Shown: positions 44,803 through 56,353, counted from the stretch's first letter. The stretch: 64,000 nt of DNA from Ancylostoma caninum (GCA_037903475.1 JBAJFG010000560.1:372001-436000); one strand, 5' to 3'. Program-made: numbers and translations. Notes: generated by a model not told the origin, from the sequence alone.

Positions 44803-45394
44803 GTACTATTGCACTTGAGCGGCCCCACCATCGAGCCCAAACTCAAAACCATGGATTCCTCTGAAAACTTGCAGGCAGGGGTAATTGGATGTGCTGATTA
44901 CGAATATCATATTCATTTCGCACGGTGGTATCGACTTTATTGGTTTTATCGATTTTTCTCCAACTTCGACTCGTATCTCAAATCTCTCTGGAAAACTGCA
45001 TTTAGAGGTTTCTGAAGTTGCTGATCACGAATATAATAACCGTTTTGCACATAGCCTCGATTTCGTTGGTTTTCTCCAGATTTTTATCTGTAGGGCGATG
45101 TAATCGCCGACTTTACTGGAGTTTTGCCCATCAAGTCGACCTTTCCTTGCGGAATCTTCATCGTATTTGTAACCAGCACCTTCAGAAACCCCAGCAGGCA
45201 AGTTTTCAGAGAGATCCGGGAGGAGGTCCATACTTGGGAAAACATCGATAAAATCAATAAAATCGATACTATCATGCGAAGTGAATACGATATTCGTGAT
45301 CAGCACATCGGATTATCCCCGTATGCAAGTTTTCAGAGAAATCCATGATTTCGAGTTTGGGCTCGATAGTGGGGCCGCTGAAATACAATAGTAC
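44803..45394. mobile_element. Foldback element, 592 bp
   Basis: GTACTATTG and GCGGCCCCACCATCGAGCCC at the left are mirrored by GGGCTCGATAGTGGGGCCGC and CAATAGTAC at the right. The arms contain internally repeated blocks (TATCGACTTTATTGG / TCGATTTCGTTGG, each with GTTGCTGAT- or GTGCTGATTA-like starts), so each arm is itself a diverged tandem. No ORF is conserved between arms. GTAC-type ends could be target sites. Confidence 0.8.
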
Positions 45395-46636
45395 CAAAAA
45401 CTGAATCAAGTCAAAGATGACCACTTGCATCGCAGTAGTGAAGCCTTCTCCCGTCTTGTCTGTTGAAGACTGGCAAAATTAGCGATAAAATGGATTGAAT
45501 GTATGTGTGTTTTAGTTTGACACTGTTCTCAGGATCCTAGGCAGCAAAACGGTCACACTTGGTCTTCCTTCCAATTTCGATTTTCTATATAATTTATGTG
45601 TCACAAATGGCGGCCAATACTTTCGCCGCACCCAGTACGGCTAGCTGAAGTCGTGCAAGCACATCGCGGAAGTTCCGAAGCTACTTTTTTTTCTGCGTCT
45701 CCATTCGAAACTTCCGCGGAACTTCCGAGAACATCGCGAAGCGTGACGTAATATTTTCGCGGAAGTTCCGAAAATCGGCAAGCTCCGCGGAAGTAAATAA
45801 TTGATGTTATTAACCATGATACGTTCAACATGATGTGTTGCAGTGCGGGAATCCGGCGGGGTACATCATAAGCTTTAAATCCATCACTGGTCTCAACAAC
45901 CTTCTTCCATTCTGCAAGTGCTGGTTTTAACTTATTTTGTTGATCCATGCGAGCACTACTGTCTGCCAATGATTTGCCTTTTTTTGTGCCTCGCTTTTTA
46001 AGGTCTCGAAGTAAAGACGTTATTGGCTGTGTCCTTGATTGTGTAATATTCCGTTTAGTTTCTCCAGAAGTATCATACTGCTCACTTTGTTACTATTTTG
46101 CTATATGTTTTTTTACGAAACGTTTCAGTTCGGATTTTACGTAAATCGTTTCAAAGATTTAGTGCCGGTGACAAAAAGCGTGAGATCAATGTTGTCAAAC
46201 GATGGAGGCATTCGATTGTGAGAGCATAGGAGACTCTGACGATGAAATGAGAGGTTTCCAGGTGGTGGGTGGTTTACTGTGCTAATTTTTGGACTGCACT
46301 TCCCTCTAAACATCAGTGTTTGATGACTCTTTACTGCTTTTTCGTCTCAAAAACGCTGTGGGGATTGTACTAGGGAGCGAATAAATTTGAAAATTTGATT
46401 AACAATTTAGGAAAGATTTTCAACATTCAGATATTCGAGGATGAGAAAGCCCCTAAACTATCGTTCTCTTTCATCCAGCACTACATTGGCATCTAATGTT
46501 ACAACATTTGAATTTCCCGTTTATTCGAAATATTCGAAAGCAAAAATATTCGATTTCGAACAAATGAAGAATTCGAATGTTCCAACACTGGGGACCAATA
46601 CAGTGCTGTACGAAAGAGAAGAGCAGCTTTATGGCT
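45395..46636. other. Non-coding with CGCGGAAGTTCCGA repeats
   Basis: 45664-45795 carries four to five copies of the palindromic word CGCGGAAGTTCCG/CGGAACTTCCGCG in both orientations. A minus-strand frame of 122 codons covers it but is unrecognised. The remainder is AT-rich. Confidence 0.45.
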
Positions 46637-46645
46637 TTCTCATTC
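46637..46645 (+). repeat. Left 9 bp target-site duplication of the MULE
   Basis: TTCTCATTC lies just outside the left terminal repeat and is repeated exactly at 52337-52345. A 9 bp duplication is the hallmark length for Mutator-like elements. Confidence 0.9.
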
Positions 46646-46726
46646 GAGCTCCGGTACATGGCCCGCTTTCTCTGCCTGGCGGCCGCGCGCGGGTCTCGCG
46701 CGTCGCGGCTTTTCGCGACGGGGCGC
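46646..46726 (+). repeat. MULE left terminal inverted repeat
   Basis: About 80 bp matching the complement of 52257-52336 with a few mismatches. GC-rich, with CGCGACG-type words. Confidence 0.9.
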
Positions 46727-46778
46727 TTCCACTTTCGCAGATTCGTTGTGTGCTATCTATGTATTGTCTGTTCCATTA

Positions 46779-46917
46779 ACCTTGCATATTGGACGAGCTT
46801 CAAGATGAGGTGAGTCCCGCCACGTCGTCGTATTCTTTATCATGTTGGACGTGAGCCGAACACTGCTACGTGGCGGGACTTACCTCATCTTGGACCTCGT
46901 CCAATATGCAAGATTAG
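46779..46917. repeat. Foldback inside the MULE 5' region
   Basis: CTTGCATATTGGACGAGCTT and GAGTCCCGCCACGT at the left are mirrored by ACGTGGCGGGACT and CTCGTCCAATATGCAAG at the right, with a short loop. It may be a nested MITE or a structured leader. Confidence 0.8.
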
Positions 46918-47784
46918 CGGAACAGACAGTACTCTCTCTACATTTTAACCTTTCCACATTACATTTTCAGCACAGATTGAACGGCATAGTGAAGAAGCAG
47001 CGATTACTCTACTCAATCTTCCATCAACTCCTGTTTGATGCAAATACGAACGCGGACAGGTATCTGGATCAAATTTGCCGTTTGACGGACGCAGTCCTTC
47101 CTACTTTAATGGTCTATGGTGTGTCGTCAGTAATTTCTACAGGAGGTAAGCACTTCCGTCTTTTCTCTTTTCATTAACTTGTATTCCATATTTATTGATT
47201 TGTTTGTACATTTAAATTTCGTTATGTTTTTCTAATCCAGTTGTAGTGCTTTTGTTCCTAAGCGCGTAGGTTAAAATGACCCTCAAAGGTTCTACTTCAA
47301 ATTGTCTCCTCCTCTTCATTAGGAACCAAATTTGTCACTATAACATCGAAACTTTATCTATCCTAAAAGGACTTAATGTGCACTGGCACTACTCGGTTAT
47401 TGGATGTTCGCAATGCTGAAAAAATCCCGATGAGGTATCGATATGCAAGGATACGCACGCTTGCGTGTATATTCACTCTAGCCTTCATTCACTGGTGCAC
47501 TGTTTTCCAGTTTTCCCTGCCTGTAGCTGAGCATACCTCTATCACTTTGTGTACCCAGTTCATTCCCTCCACCCAGACTCTAAGCATCAATTTTGCGGGA
47601 ATACTTTTCGCATGTACTTCTCGGGGAGTGCCCAAATCTGAATATATTGTTGTTTCTGTGATGAACGCTGGTTGCAATGCCTTATTTCTCTCAAAATCTT
47701 AACATTTTATTACAGTAAATCTAAGACGCCAAAACAGAGCGTGTTTTTCAATGTTTTTAGAAGCACATGACTATCCCAATCATG

Positions 47785-47794
47785 TATTTTACAG
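47785..47794 (+). promoter_or_regulatory. Splice acceptor before the MULE transposase ATG
   Basis: TATTTTACAG ends at 47794, 13 bases before ATG 47808. It would serve an upstream non-coding exon or a trans-spliced leader. Confidence 0.45.
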
Positions 47795-47807
47795 AGTGGT
47801 AGCTGCA

Positions 47808-50800
47808 ATGAAGACGTCCGCCCAATGTCACGTCTGTAAGAAGGGTCCATTTTTGCTGGGGAATTTGTATGCCCACCTGCGAGATGTACACGGCTGTTCG
47901 GAAGAAGAGATAAACGAAGTGAAGCAAGCAGCAAAGCGAGCAATATATCCGGTCGAATTAAAGTGCGACGAGTGCGATGCTGTCTACTTCTCTAGTGGAG
48001 GCCTGAGTAATCACAAAAAGGTGATATTTTCTGTTTCCTTATCGTTATCTCTTAACTGGGTTCTTTCATTGACGGGCCCGTATTGAAAGATCTATGGGAA
48101 TGCTTCAGAAATTTCACGGAACTGAGGCCGAATGTTCGTCTCAAGAGGAAGAAGCTAGCCAATAGTATAATTTTCTCGTAGAATGTCCCGGATGCGATGG
48201 CACCTTCCAGACCAATATGGATCTCGCCGTGCATTGTGCGGAATGTCACGATGATGCAAATGCTGACTTTACGATTTTGAATGAGGAATTCGATTCCTGG
48301 ATGCATTTTGAGGCACGCCATTCATTTTTCCAGGCTCGCACTAGATTCGTCAATCCATTCATTTTAGGCATGGTTAGCCGAACAAGAGCATTTAACATTC
48401 ACGAAGCTTTCTAAGCGACGAACCAGGAAAAACAGTACGGGAACAACCACCTACTACGTTTGTCAGCACGCTCGCGGACATGGCGAAAGTGTTGATTCTT
48501 CAGAGGAAAAACAGAGATATAAGAAGAGAAAGCGCGTCCACAAGAGCTGTCCATGCTTCGCGAAGGTAATATTTATCTCGTGTTTGCGACTTCTTCCTTT
48601 TATTTCTCTAGTTTTTTTTACATGATTATTATTTCTTATTTCTGTTCGTGTAGGTGCAGCAAGCTCCGAGTGGAGTTGTGCGGGTCACAGCATGTTTTGG
48701 CCACTACGGCCACGACATTAATAACTCTTACATGCCCCTATCTCTTGCGGATGAGAATGTAATAAAGTCGATGATCATGGCTGGTGTTCCGGCGCAGACG
48801 GTAGGAAGAAGAGCTTCGACTACTTTTTTGCGGTTATCATTCTGTGATACTCAGATTATCAAAAAACTGCGAACGTCTCGGTGGATAGCCGGTGAAGATC
48901 CGTTAAAACAGCCACGCATATGCTTCGTAACACGGAGGGACATAGCGTGAGTAAGATGTAACCAAAGCAGCTTGTTAGCATTGTCGTGACCGCTCTTAAG
49001 GAATATTGCTGCGCGCCATGGTCTAGTCGAAGGGAAAAGCTGTGAAGACGACCGTGCCTCTCTCAAGATACTGCTGAAGGACTGAGATGATATCGGCGCA
49101 GTAAATCTTATCGAAACTGACGATTCAAGTGGGGACGGCTTTGTCCTAGGTTGGTTACGTTTGTGCAGGGTACCTGTTCTCGTAGGTTTTAAATTGCAGC
49201 TTTCGTCACCAAAAACGGCAAAAAGTACCTGGAAAGATATGGCTACAGAGGGATTGTCTTCGATGACACATTTCATGTCACCAGATATGCACTTCGATTG
49301 GCGACACTGCTAGTATCCGATGATGCCGGTAATGGATTTCCGTGTGCCCATCTGTTATCATACCGCATGACCACCGTGGAAGTCCAAATTCTCTTCGAAC
49401 TTGTTAAGGTACGCTTATCATTTCAACTTGACGCCTACTTTATTGGAAATGCGAAATGTTACAGGAGTGCATCCCGCAATTTGACACGCAGTACGTGATG
49501 ACGGACGATACCCATGTGTTTTATAACGCATTTAAAGCCGTATTTCCCCAAAGCAGAGCCTTCAAAGTGCTCTGCGCGTTCCATATAAAGCAGACATTCA
49601 AGAGAAAACATAAGGAATATTTGGGAGTATGTTTACGATCTATCGGACTTTATTACAAAAAGATTGTTGTTTTCACGTCATCATTTAGCTTGCCAATATG
49701 GATACTGCGAATAACCTTTTTGGGTCGATTCTTTCGGAAATGGATCCGGTGAAATTTGAGAGCGGATTCGCCGCGTACATGACCTGGCTAAAATCGATTG
49801 AAGCTTTTGAAATGCTCTCAGTTTGTTTTGCTGTATTTGCATGTTGCAGCATTATATACACCTTACTCGAGTTTGTTTTGCAGCACGTTGAGCGAAACTA
49901 CTCTGGCAGACGCCGCGAATGGGGGATATGTTACCGACAGAAAGCACCGTTCACGACATCAAATCATGCGGAATCTTTCCATAATAAATTGAAGCACACG
50001 TTATTGCAACACAAACAGAGCAGCAGATTGGATACTGTTGTTTACACACTGCTTGTGCATGCTCAAAATAGAGAATTGCAGCTAATATCGGCGGTGAGCA
50101 TCTTCAAACAAGATCACATTGCAATTTCTCATTATCACTTCATATTGGCAAGAGTTGCCCCGTTTGCTTCAGCGTGTAAGAGGCGGTTCCGATCTCTCCG
50201 GGCGTCGCAAAGAAAATGTTGCACGGCATAGACGCGCACTGCTATTCTACAAAAACAAACAGGTACTACAGCGTGCAAGTTGCGCTCAAATTTTGCACAT
50301 AATGCTCAGTGACGCTCAAATTATTCTTTTGTGTTCAATTACATGATTTAGAGATCCATTGTACAAGAGGAAGCACGAAGTTGGAAGGTGGTCTCTAAAT
50401 CACGTAAAGATGTTAATTACGTTGTGACGATAGCCGATGAGTTGTGTGACTGCAGCCTCGAGGTTGGATAGTCTTTTCTTTACGTCTACTGTGAGTAAGA
50501 TAGATTAACTTTAGATGAACTCCCACTGTGAGAGGTGCGGAGTTTGTGCCTACCAAATGAGGTGCACCTGTCCTGACGCAAGCAGGGCTGGAGTTTCCTG
50601 CGTCCATGCGCATGCCGTGGCTATATTTTCGGAGCAAGGTGACAGTACTTTTCCACCTAAGAAATCGTTAGACAAAATCGTTCGACTTTTCAGCACGCAA
50701 TATGCTCAAGCCGCTCCGGCACCCTCTGGCTAGCTGTAGTAGTAGCAATTCATTATCGAGTGCGACTGGCAGCCGTTGTACCACGACCGATCTCGTTACT

Positions 50801-51539
50801 CAGCAGCTACCCATGGTCGACATCGGATCTGAGAACATTCCGCCAGATGATGCGATTGAATACTCAGATGATGTGCTACATGAAGATCGTCTCAAGGAAG
50901 AATATCAGGCCAGCGAAGGGGTATGTCCCACAAAACTCTCCGATTTCTTCGCAGACCAAAACCTTTGCAACAATTAATTATTCAGATTCATGCCCATCTA
51001 TTAGAAACCATGCGGATTTTGTTCAAAAACAAGCAGTTGGATCTTCTGCAGAATTTGAATGCTAAAGTGCGAAGTGCACTGAAGGACGTGCCCTCAGAAT
51101 ACTTGCATCGAAAACCCTTTGCAAGGAGATCGGAAATGCAAACAACCGGAGCGGGCCCAAAGCCCAGTCGGATAGAGCCGCAGTACAAAACAGTATGTCA
51201 AAGATTTTGTTTTAGAACAAAAAGGTTTTTGAATTCACATAATGGTGTGCTATTCAGAGATATAAATTGAAAGCTGAGATAAAGAAAGAAAAAAGAGACC
51301 ATGATGGCAACTCTGGCGAATCACGGACAAGGCAGATTTTGGATACGGCACGGACACTTCTTGCAACATGCTTCATTTGCGGGAGGAGAGAACCTGAAGA
51401 TGGAGCAAACGACATGCTTTGGGTCAGTTGCACGAATCAGAGAGTCTGCAAGGCGTGGGCGCATATCACCTGCTCTGCCGGGGTAGGTAGTCAGTGTCCA
51501 GTTTGCGAAGACGGTCGTTGGCAGTACGAGGACGTTTGA
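47808..51539 (+). CDS. MULE transposase with C2H2, SWIM and PHD-like fingers
   Basis: Best exon model: 47808-48020, 48111-48348, 48416-48565, 48654-48946, 49001-49149, 49200-49408, 49465-49626, 49689-50093, 50155-50262, 50352-50462, 50515-50638, 50694-50920, 50986-51192, 51258-51539. Most junctions keep phase. N-terminus: three classical C2H2 fingers (CHVC-x12-H-x4-H, CDEC-x12-H-x4-H, CPGC-x12-H-x4-H), then a FAR1/FLYWCH-like part (YYVCQHARGH, KSCPCF, CFGHYGHD). Core: FDDTFHVTRY, VMTDDTHVFYNAF with LCAFHIKQTF, and TTSNHAESFHNK supply the acidic triad. Then a SWIM finger (MRCTCPDAS...SCVHAHA) and a C-terminal C4HC3 PHD-like finger (CFICG, WVSC, AHITC, CPVC). In-frame TAG (48163-48165) and TGA (49083-49085) interrupt it. 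The 48348 donor is weak. The acceptor before 50155 is ambiguous, and the exon at 49689 may hide a further intron. Confidence 0.88.
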
Positions 51540-52256
51540 TGTCCTCCGTTAGATAAGATTGTTGCCTAACTTGTTGAGATTTTTCTTATGTTAATTACTT
51601 CGTTGTACGGTAATCGTTTTCTAGTTCGCAATTGTTCATTGTTATTGTTACATTCTTGTCGATTCTACCTGTGCTTTCTTTTCATGCTCTCACGCCCATT
51701 TTTCGTGTATAATCGCATCTCTCCTCGCATAACCTTTTGCAGATCATCCTGTTTTCAGTGGCTGATAGGTTTTGTAATGCAACCGATAACTAATTTGTTA
51801 GCATAGTTTAGGTTTCTATATAGTTTGTTTATAAATACTCATGCAGTGATAATAATAGTATCAGCGAAATGCGCTGTTAGCATATATCTCAGTAACAACC
51901 ATGCAGAAATGTGGAGGTATAATAAATATGTTGAAATCAAAAGTAGTAGTTGCTTGTCAGAGTGACACTGATCAAAACACTGTACATAAACTTCAAGTTA
52001 TGGTACTTATAAGCGGTTCAGAACCGACTGGGTGTAGATGAAACCCTAAGGTATTTTTGACAAGTCGCGCATGTTCTAGGTTGTTGGTCCCAGTGGTTTT
52101 TATCCACCTGACATGTTGAAACGGACCCCGAAAATGATGTGGAAGTACTTGGTAGTATGCGTTCGAGCAGTACAATACGCAGTGTGCAGTGAATGGCCTA
52201 TAGTAATAGCTACACCACTATTAGAGATGAAGGAGTGAGGAGGAAAGACCAAGACG
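51540..52256 (+). other. 3' non-coding part of the MULE
   Basis: AT-rich. AATAAA at 51922-51927 is a candidate poly(A) signal. No second gene. Confidence 0.5.
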
Positions 52257-52336
52257 CGCCCCGTCGCGAAAAGCCGCGACGCGCGAGGCCCGCACGCGGC
52301 CGCCAGGCAGAGAAAGCGGGCCATGTACCGGAGCTC
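52257..52336 (-). repeat. MULE right terminal inverted repeat
   Basis: Complement of 46646-46726, ending CCGGAGCTC. Followed by TTCTCATTC (52337-52345). Confidence 0.9.
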
Positions 52337-52345
52337 TTCTCATTC

Positions 52346-53448
52346 TTGAATATTTGGGAGTTTGTTTCCCAAATAGTTATTAATTTTATATTAATTTGAT
52401 TTTTCTTTTTGAAAAAAAAGAATAGGTCGATACTTTTATGAAGGCGGCCTTCTAACGTATCGATTCTTTGATTTCTTTAACCGTAAGACCGCTCAACACT
52501 TATTGTTCAGGAGCAAGGGCGCGTTGCGGACAGCCCACTTGGTCAGCTCGATCCGTCGAGAATAACGCATATGGTTGTCTACCAGGTTGGAATCGGCGGT
52601 CTTAGGGTGCAGACAGACAATGATAGATTTGTTGTATCGGGACCTCCCATCAGGTGCGCTGCTTATTGCAATCTGCATGATAATTCAAATGTCCGATGAA
52701 GGTTTTTTCATGCATCTGACGTTGACTGTGTTATTTGAACGTAGTGGCTTGTTAATTATATGCGTCGGGGTGAACTAATTTCTTCTGATTCTTTTAGAGT
52801 AATAATTCATACTTGAGGTTTCGAAGTGAGCAAAAAAGTTATTTTATGGAGGTGTATGTTCATTGTATTGTTCGATAATTTAATGCCAACTACCAGACAG
52901 GTTCGTAATGCTACTAGTTTAAAGTTTACTGGCATCTTTTTAATGAAATCGTTGAATCGTTTCTACCTGTGAACGTTGGAATTTCTTGCCATTTAAACTA
53001 TTCTGCAGTGCATAGGCTGGCGCAGGAAAGAGAGTGGTGTTGTAATGGTTATTTATTCTTTTTTTTATTATTGTATCGCCCTACCCTTTCCAGCGCCGTT
53101 ATTTTTTCTTTGCCTCCAGTACATGCTCTTTTTCCAACAACTGAAAGCTTTCCATTGAATTCCTTCTTCCTGGAATTAATCGGGCTTTTTGCACCGTAGC
53201 ATTGCAAAATGGTCTTGCTCTCGGCCTCGTCTGGAAAGGTAAATGGCGAATCCAAAACGTCATATCTGTGCACATTAATGGCTTGCCCTTAAGAGGCAGA
53301 TTCAGCGCATAGATATTCATTGGTGCATTCATCTATGTACTCAGACCTGCTTTTCCGTATACGCCTTGTTTTGAGTACGTTTTTCGTAGTCCCATTTTAT
53401 TCCTCTCTATATGGTAAACCGATAAAAAGGGTGCATAAATTGGCCGAC
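52346..53448. other. Non-coding, nothing recognised
   Basis: AT-rich sequence without a domain-bearing ORF, RNA gene or obvious repeat. Confidence 0.4.
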
Positions 53449-53713
53449 GTTAATCAATCCCTTATTATGGGATGCGCCACGCATTCGACTTCATCTGAGC
53501 ATTGTAGAGGCGTTGAATGTGTATGTGCCCTATACAGTGACTTGCGGTGGGCGTCCGATGTACCATACGTCCGATGTATCATTCTCCCAGACTCCTCTGG
53601 TACCAATTGACGGACCCCGAAGGGATGGATGGCTTGGTTGGCCACGGGCGCAATCGAAGCATTGACCGTGTGCGTGCGAAGCGAGCCTTTTACCACTGCG
53701 CCACACGCGCCCG
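53449..53713 (-). mobile_element. tRNA-derived SINE, family A
   Basis: The minus-strand head (53713 to 53644) has a perfect 7 bp acceptor-like stem CGGGCGC/GCGCCCG, an A box TGGCGCAGTGG and a B-box-like GCTTCGATTGC. About 190 bp of unrelated body follows (CATCCCTTCGGGGTCCG, GGTACCAGAGGAG) and ends near TAATAAGGGATTGATTAACG. The anticodon arm is irregular, so it is a SINE head rather than a working tRNA gene. Confidence 0.65.
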
Positions 53714-54339
53714 ATAAACCTATACTGTGGCGGTCAAGGTACAGCAGGCGGGAGTGGTCAAGTGAACGCCCCGCCAAGAGGCGAGATTTGGGCGCAAACG
53801 GTGCGCGATGAAAGGGGCTCTGGATGGATCCAGAATCAGGATCCAGAATCCACGGGAATCGCCCATTCTCCCTCTCCTTTTCCCCCTAGTCGCCCACGTC
53901 GCCAAAATCGTCGTCTACAGCGTCTAACCTGCCAACACCCACCTCACTTCAACATCCATTTCCACCCACCTCACCAACATTCTCATCGTTTTATCCCGAA
54001 GCCGTCGCCGCCGACACTTGTGATATTTCTATTTGAGTGCAGTATATTTGAGTCTTTGTTGTCTAAGAAATAAACTTATTTGCTCTTAGTGTGGTGGCTT
54101 GAGTTCTTTCCTCCGTCTAACGGAACTCTATTTTCATTCAGAAACTTTTGTGACCGGCCGGAACAGTACAATGCATTTTCCTTTTTTTCGTCAATTTGAG
54201 TGAGTGCAACAGGAACTACAGATATTACAGATGACTCCTGCATCTTATTGCTTTTTCTATAGCAACTTCCTTTGTAGAACTCCTCTTATCTTGCACTACA
54301 TGTTGCAGAAGTGTAAATGTAAGTTTAAGCTGAGTAATC
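53714..54339. other. Non-coding, nothing recognised
   Basis: Contains a 12-13 bp duplication (GGATCCAGAATC) near 53827-53850 and a run of basic/His codons with no family match. Confidence 0.4.
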
Positions 54340-54533
54340 AAAACTAAGTGAAAAAAACCTACAAGGGAAGGATACTTTTTCACAGTGAGCATTCTCAATA
54401 ATTTATGTACGTTTCGATGCAGCTGGCAACGCTGATCTCGAATCTGTACCGCACCATTCCTGAGGGGTCCTGAGTGGGAAGTTATGGGTGATCCTCGCAT
54501 TCCTCACATACGATCTCGAATACCATTGTGTCA

Positions 54534-55165
54534 ACTCGTACGTGGTGTAGTGGTAAGTCTTTCGCTTAAAGGCAGGGGCCCACCTCACATACGTAGTTGA
54601 GATAATTGCAGATTCTGCATCTCCTTGACACGCTGAATGCAGCGATATAAGTAAATTGTCTCGAAACCGCATTCAAACCCGTTTTCCGGGACGAGATCCG
54701 TAACAGTTTGTCAACCCGAGTTGACATGTGAAACCGTTGATCTTATCGATTGAACACGCCAAGTCTCATTGGCCAACGCGGCAGCCGTAGCAGGCAGCCA
54801 GCACAGCTTGGAGCGATCCGCCTACGGGCTCCAAATTTTTAGCCAATTCGAGCCTTTCGAAAACGGGGCTTTCGTCGCTTCTGTGCCTGTTGATGTACAT
54901 CCCAGGGATCAACATGGCGAGAAGGTCTAGGACCTGTCTATATTTCCAACAGCTGAATCAGGTGGGCCCTTGCCTTTAACAACCACATGCTTGCTGGTTC
55001 GAATCCTGATGCTTGTCATTCTTTTGCATTCTTGATTCAGAACTCGTCTCCGTGAAGGAGGTGACTTTCAGGCAGTTATACCATATTTCGCACTCGCATA
55101 CCGACAATACAAGGGTTCGAAGTGATTCCAACGCTCCTCCGTATATCACATCTCCCTTCTCTGAC
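54534..55165 (+). mobile_element. tRNA-derived SINE, family B, split by a MITE
   Basis: The head's A box (TGGTGTAGTGGTAAGTC, 54542-54559) and the rest of the head with its B box (CTGGTTCGAATCCTG, 54993-55007) are separated by the MITE at 54570-54975. The body continues to about 55165 (GGCAGTTATACCATATTTCG, ATATCACATCTCCC). The uninterrupted relative is the minus copy at 55480-55697. Confidence 0.8.
54570..54975. mobile_element. TTAA-flanked MITE, 406 bp
   Basis: Ends AGGCAGGGGCCCACCT and AGGTGGGCCCTTGCCT form a 16 bp terminal inverted repeat. TTAA occurs directly outside each end (54566-54569 and 54976-54979). TTAA duplications are typical of piggyBac-type transposases. No ORF is visible, so movement was in trans. 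Comparing with the intact SINE at 55480-55697 confirms the boundaries. Confidence 0.85.
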
Positions 55166-55479
55166 AACCAAAACTTTTATCTGCACGTATGGTAAGATAG
55201 CACAAAGTGGTCGAAAGACAATAACTTCCTCACAATAAGAACAACGAATAAAGAAAAGCCCATTCCAATCATCATGTTCACAAGATCTCACCAAGTTTTG
55301 AGAGAAGCAATACTCAACTGGAGTTAAAAATTTACCCGGATGGGTGTCACAGTACCATCTTATCAGATTTAAACCGTATTTTGAAATTAATTAGGTGTCG
55401 TAAGTGATGACTTTTAATTTAATCCTTTTAAATTTTTGATTTTTTTCCGGAGAGTTAACCATGTATAATAGTTCTGCTA

Positions 55480-55697
55480 TGTGGGAGATGTGATATACGA
55501 AGAAGTGTCGGAATCACTCTGAACCCTTGATTGTCGCTATGCGATTGCGAAATATGGTATAACTGCCTGAAAATAGCCTCCTCCATGGAGACAAGTTTTA
55601 ATCAGGAATACAAAAGCATGACCTGAAGCAGGATTCGAACCAGCATGTGCCTGTCAAACGAGAGACTTACCACTACACCGCCGACCGAGCTGATACT
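55480..55697 (-). mobile_element. tRNA-derived SINE, family B, uninterrupted
   Basis: On the minus strand: GGCGGTGTAGTGGTAAGTC (A box), a CACATGCTGGTTCGAATCC B box, then GGCAGTTATACCATATTTCG and GTATATCACATCTCCCAC. Acceptor stem pairing fails, so it is not a functional tRNA gene. Confidence 0.75.
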
Positions 55698-56353
55698 GTG
55701 GTATCTTACTCTATATAAAGCGCAGACCCCCCCCCCCCCATCGCCGCGCGAGGGATGACAGGTCACGCTGTCATTGATCCACTCGCCTCGCCCCACCTCT
55801 TTTGCCCGCCGCCACGGGCTCAATTGCGAAAATTGACACGCCCAATGACACGCCCATGTATATGTATGTGTACAACATGGAAATCTTCAATTAGGACGTC
55901 CAATTTGCAACGAAAACGGAATATCTTTGATCTTTAAAGCAGAATAGGAGAACCAATGATGAAGCGAGTGTGATTTCGCAATCAGAAACGTGAATCATCC
56001 AAATACAGCAGAGTTGTACGGAAATTTTCACCGCACTCCTTCTAAAGCATTAAGTAGTAATAGCAATTAGAAATTAACGGTCAGGGGAACAAATGGTGCA
56101 CTCTATGAGCTTAATATTGTGCTTACAAAGTAGGAATAGAACGTTTACGCACTTTTTTCCTGTTACAACCTGATTGTGCCCGAACCATAACGATTTGGAC
56201 TTCCAGCGCTATCACAAATGAAAAAGACTTGACCACGTGAGGATCTGTGTTTCTACTCATAAAACGCACCATGTAGGAGCTCTTTATATTGAACATAATA
56301 AGAGTTAACCTCCAAACCGTTTAGGAGCTATGCAGTTTCGCAGAAAATAAAAA
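55698..56353. other. Non-coding, poly-C tract
   Basis: A C-run lies at 55727-55739. No gene or clear repeat otherwise. Confidence 0.4.

Larger units (their letters stand above)
46646..52336 (+). mobile_element. Full-length Mutator-like element, 5,691 bp
   Basis: Terminal inverted repeats of about 80 bp run 46646-46726 and 52257-52336. They start GAGCTCCGGTACATGG and include CTCTGCCTGGCGGCCGCG and TCGCGGCTTTTCGCGACG. They are bordered by a perfect 9 bp duplication. Inside are one plus-strand multi-exon transposase gene (47808-51539), a small foldback (46779-46917) and ~800 bp of AT-rich 3' sequence with AATAAA at 51922-51927. Ends and duplication are intact, so integration was recent or well preserved, although the gene carries two in-frame stops. 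Confidence 0.93.

Noticed and set aside
48851..49276. 141-codon minus-strand frame
   Set aside because: It is the antisense shadow of the MULE transposase exons, which keep phase with splice sites on the plus strand.
53644..53713. tRNA gene on the minus strand
   Set aside because: The acceptor stem pairs, but the anticodon arm is irregular and the head runs into a SINE body with a terminal repeat tail.
55618..55697. tRNA gene on the minus strand
   Set aside because: A and B boxes are good but acceptor and anticodon stems do not pair, and a second copy with the same non-tRNA body exists. It is a SINE head.
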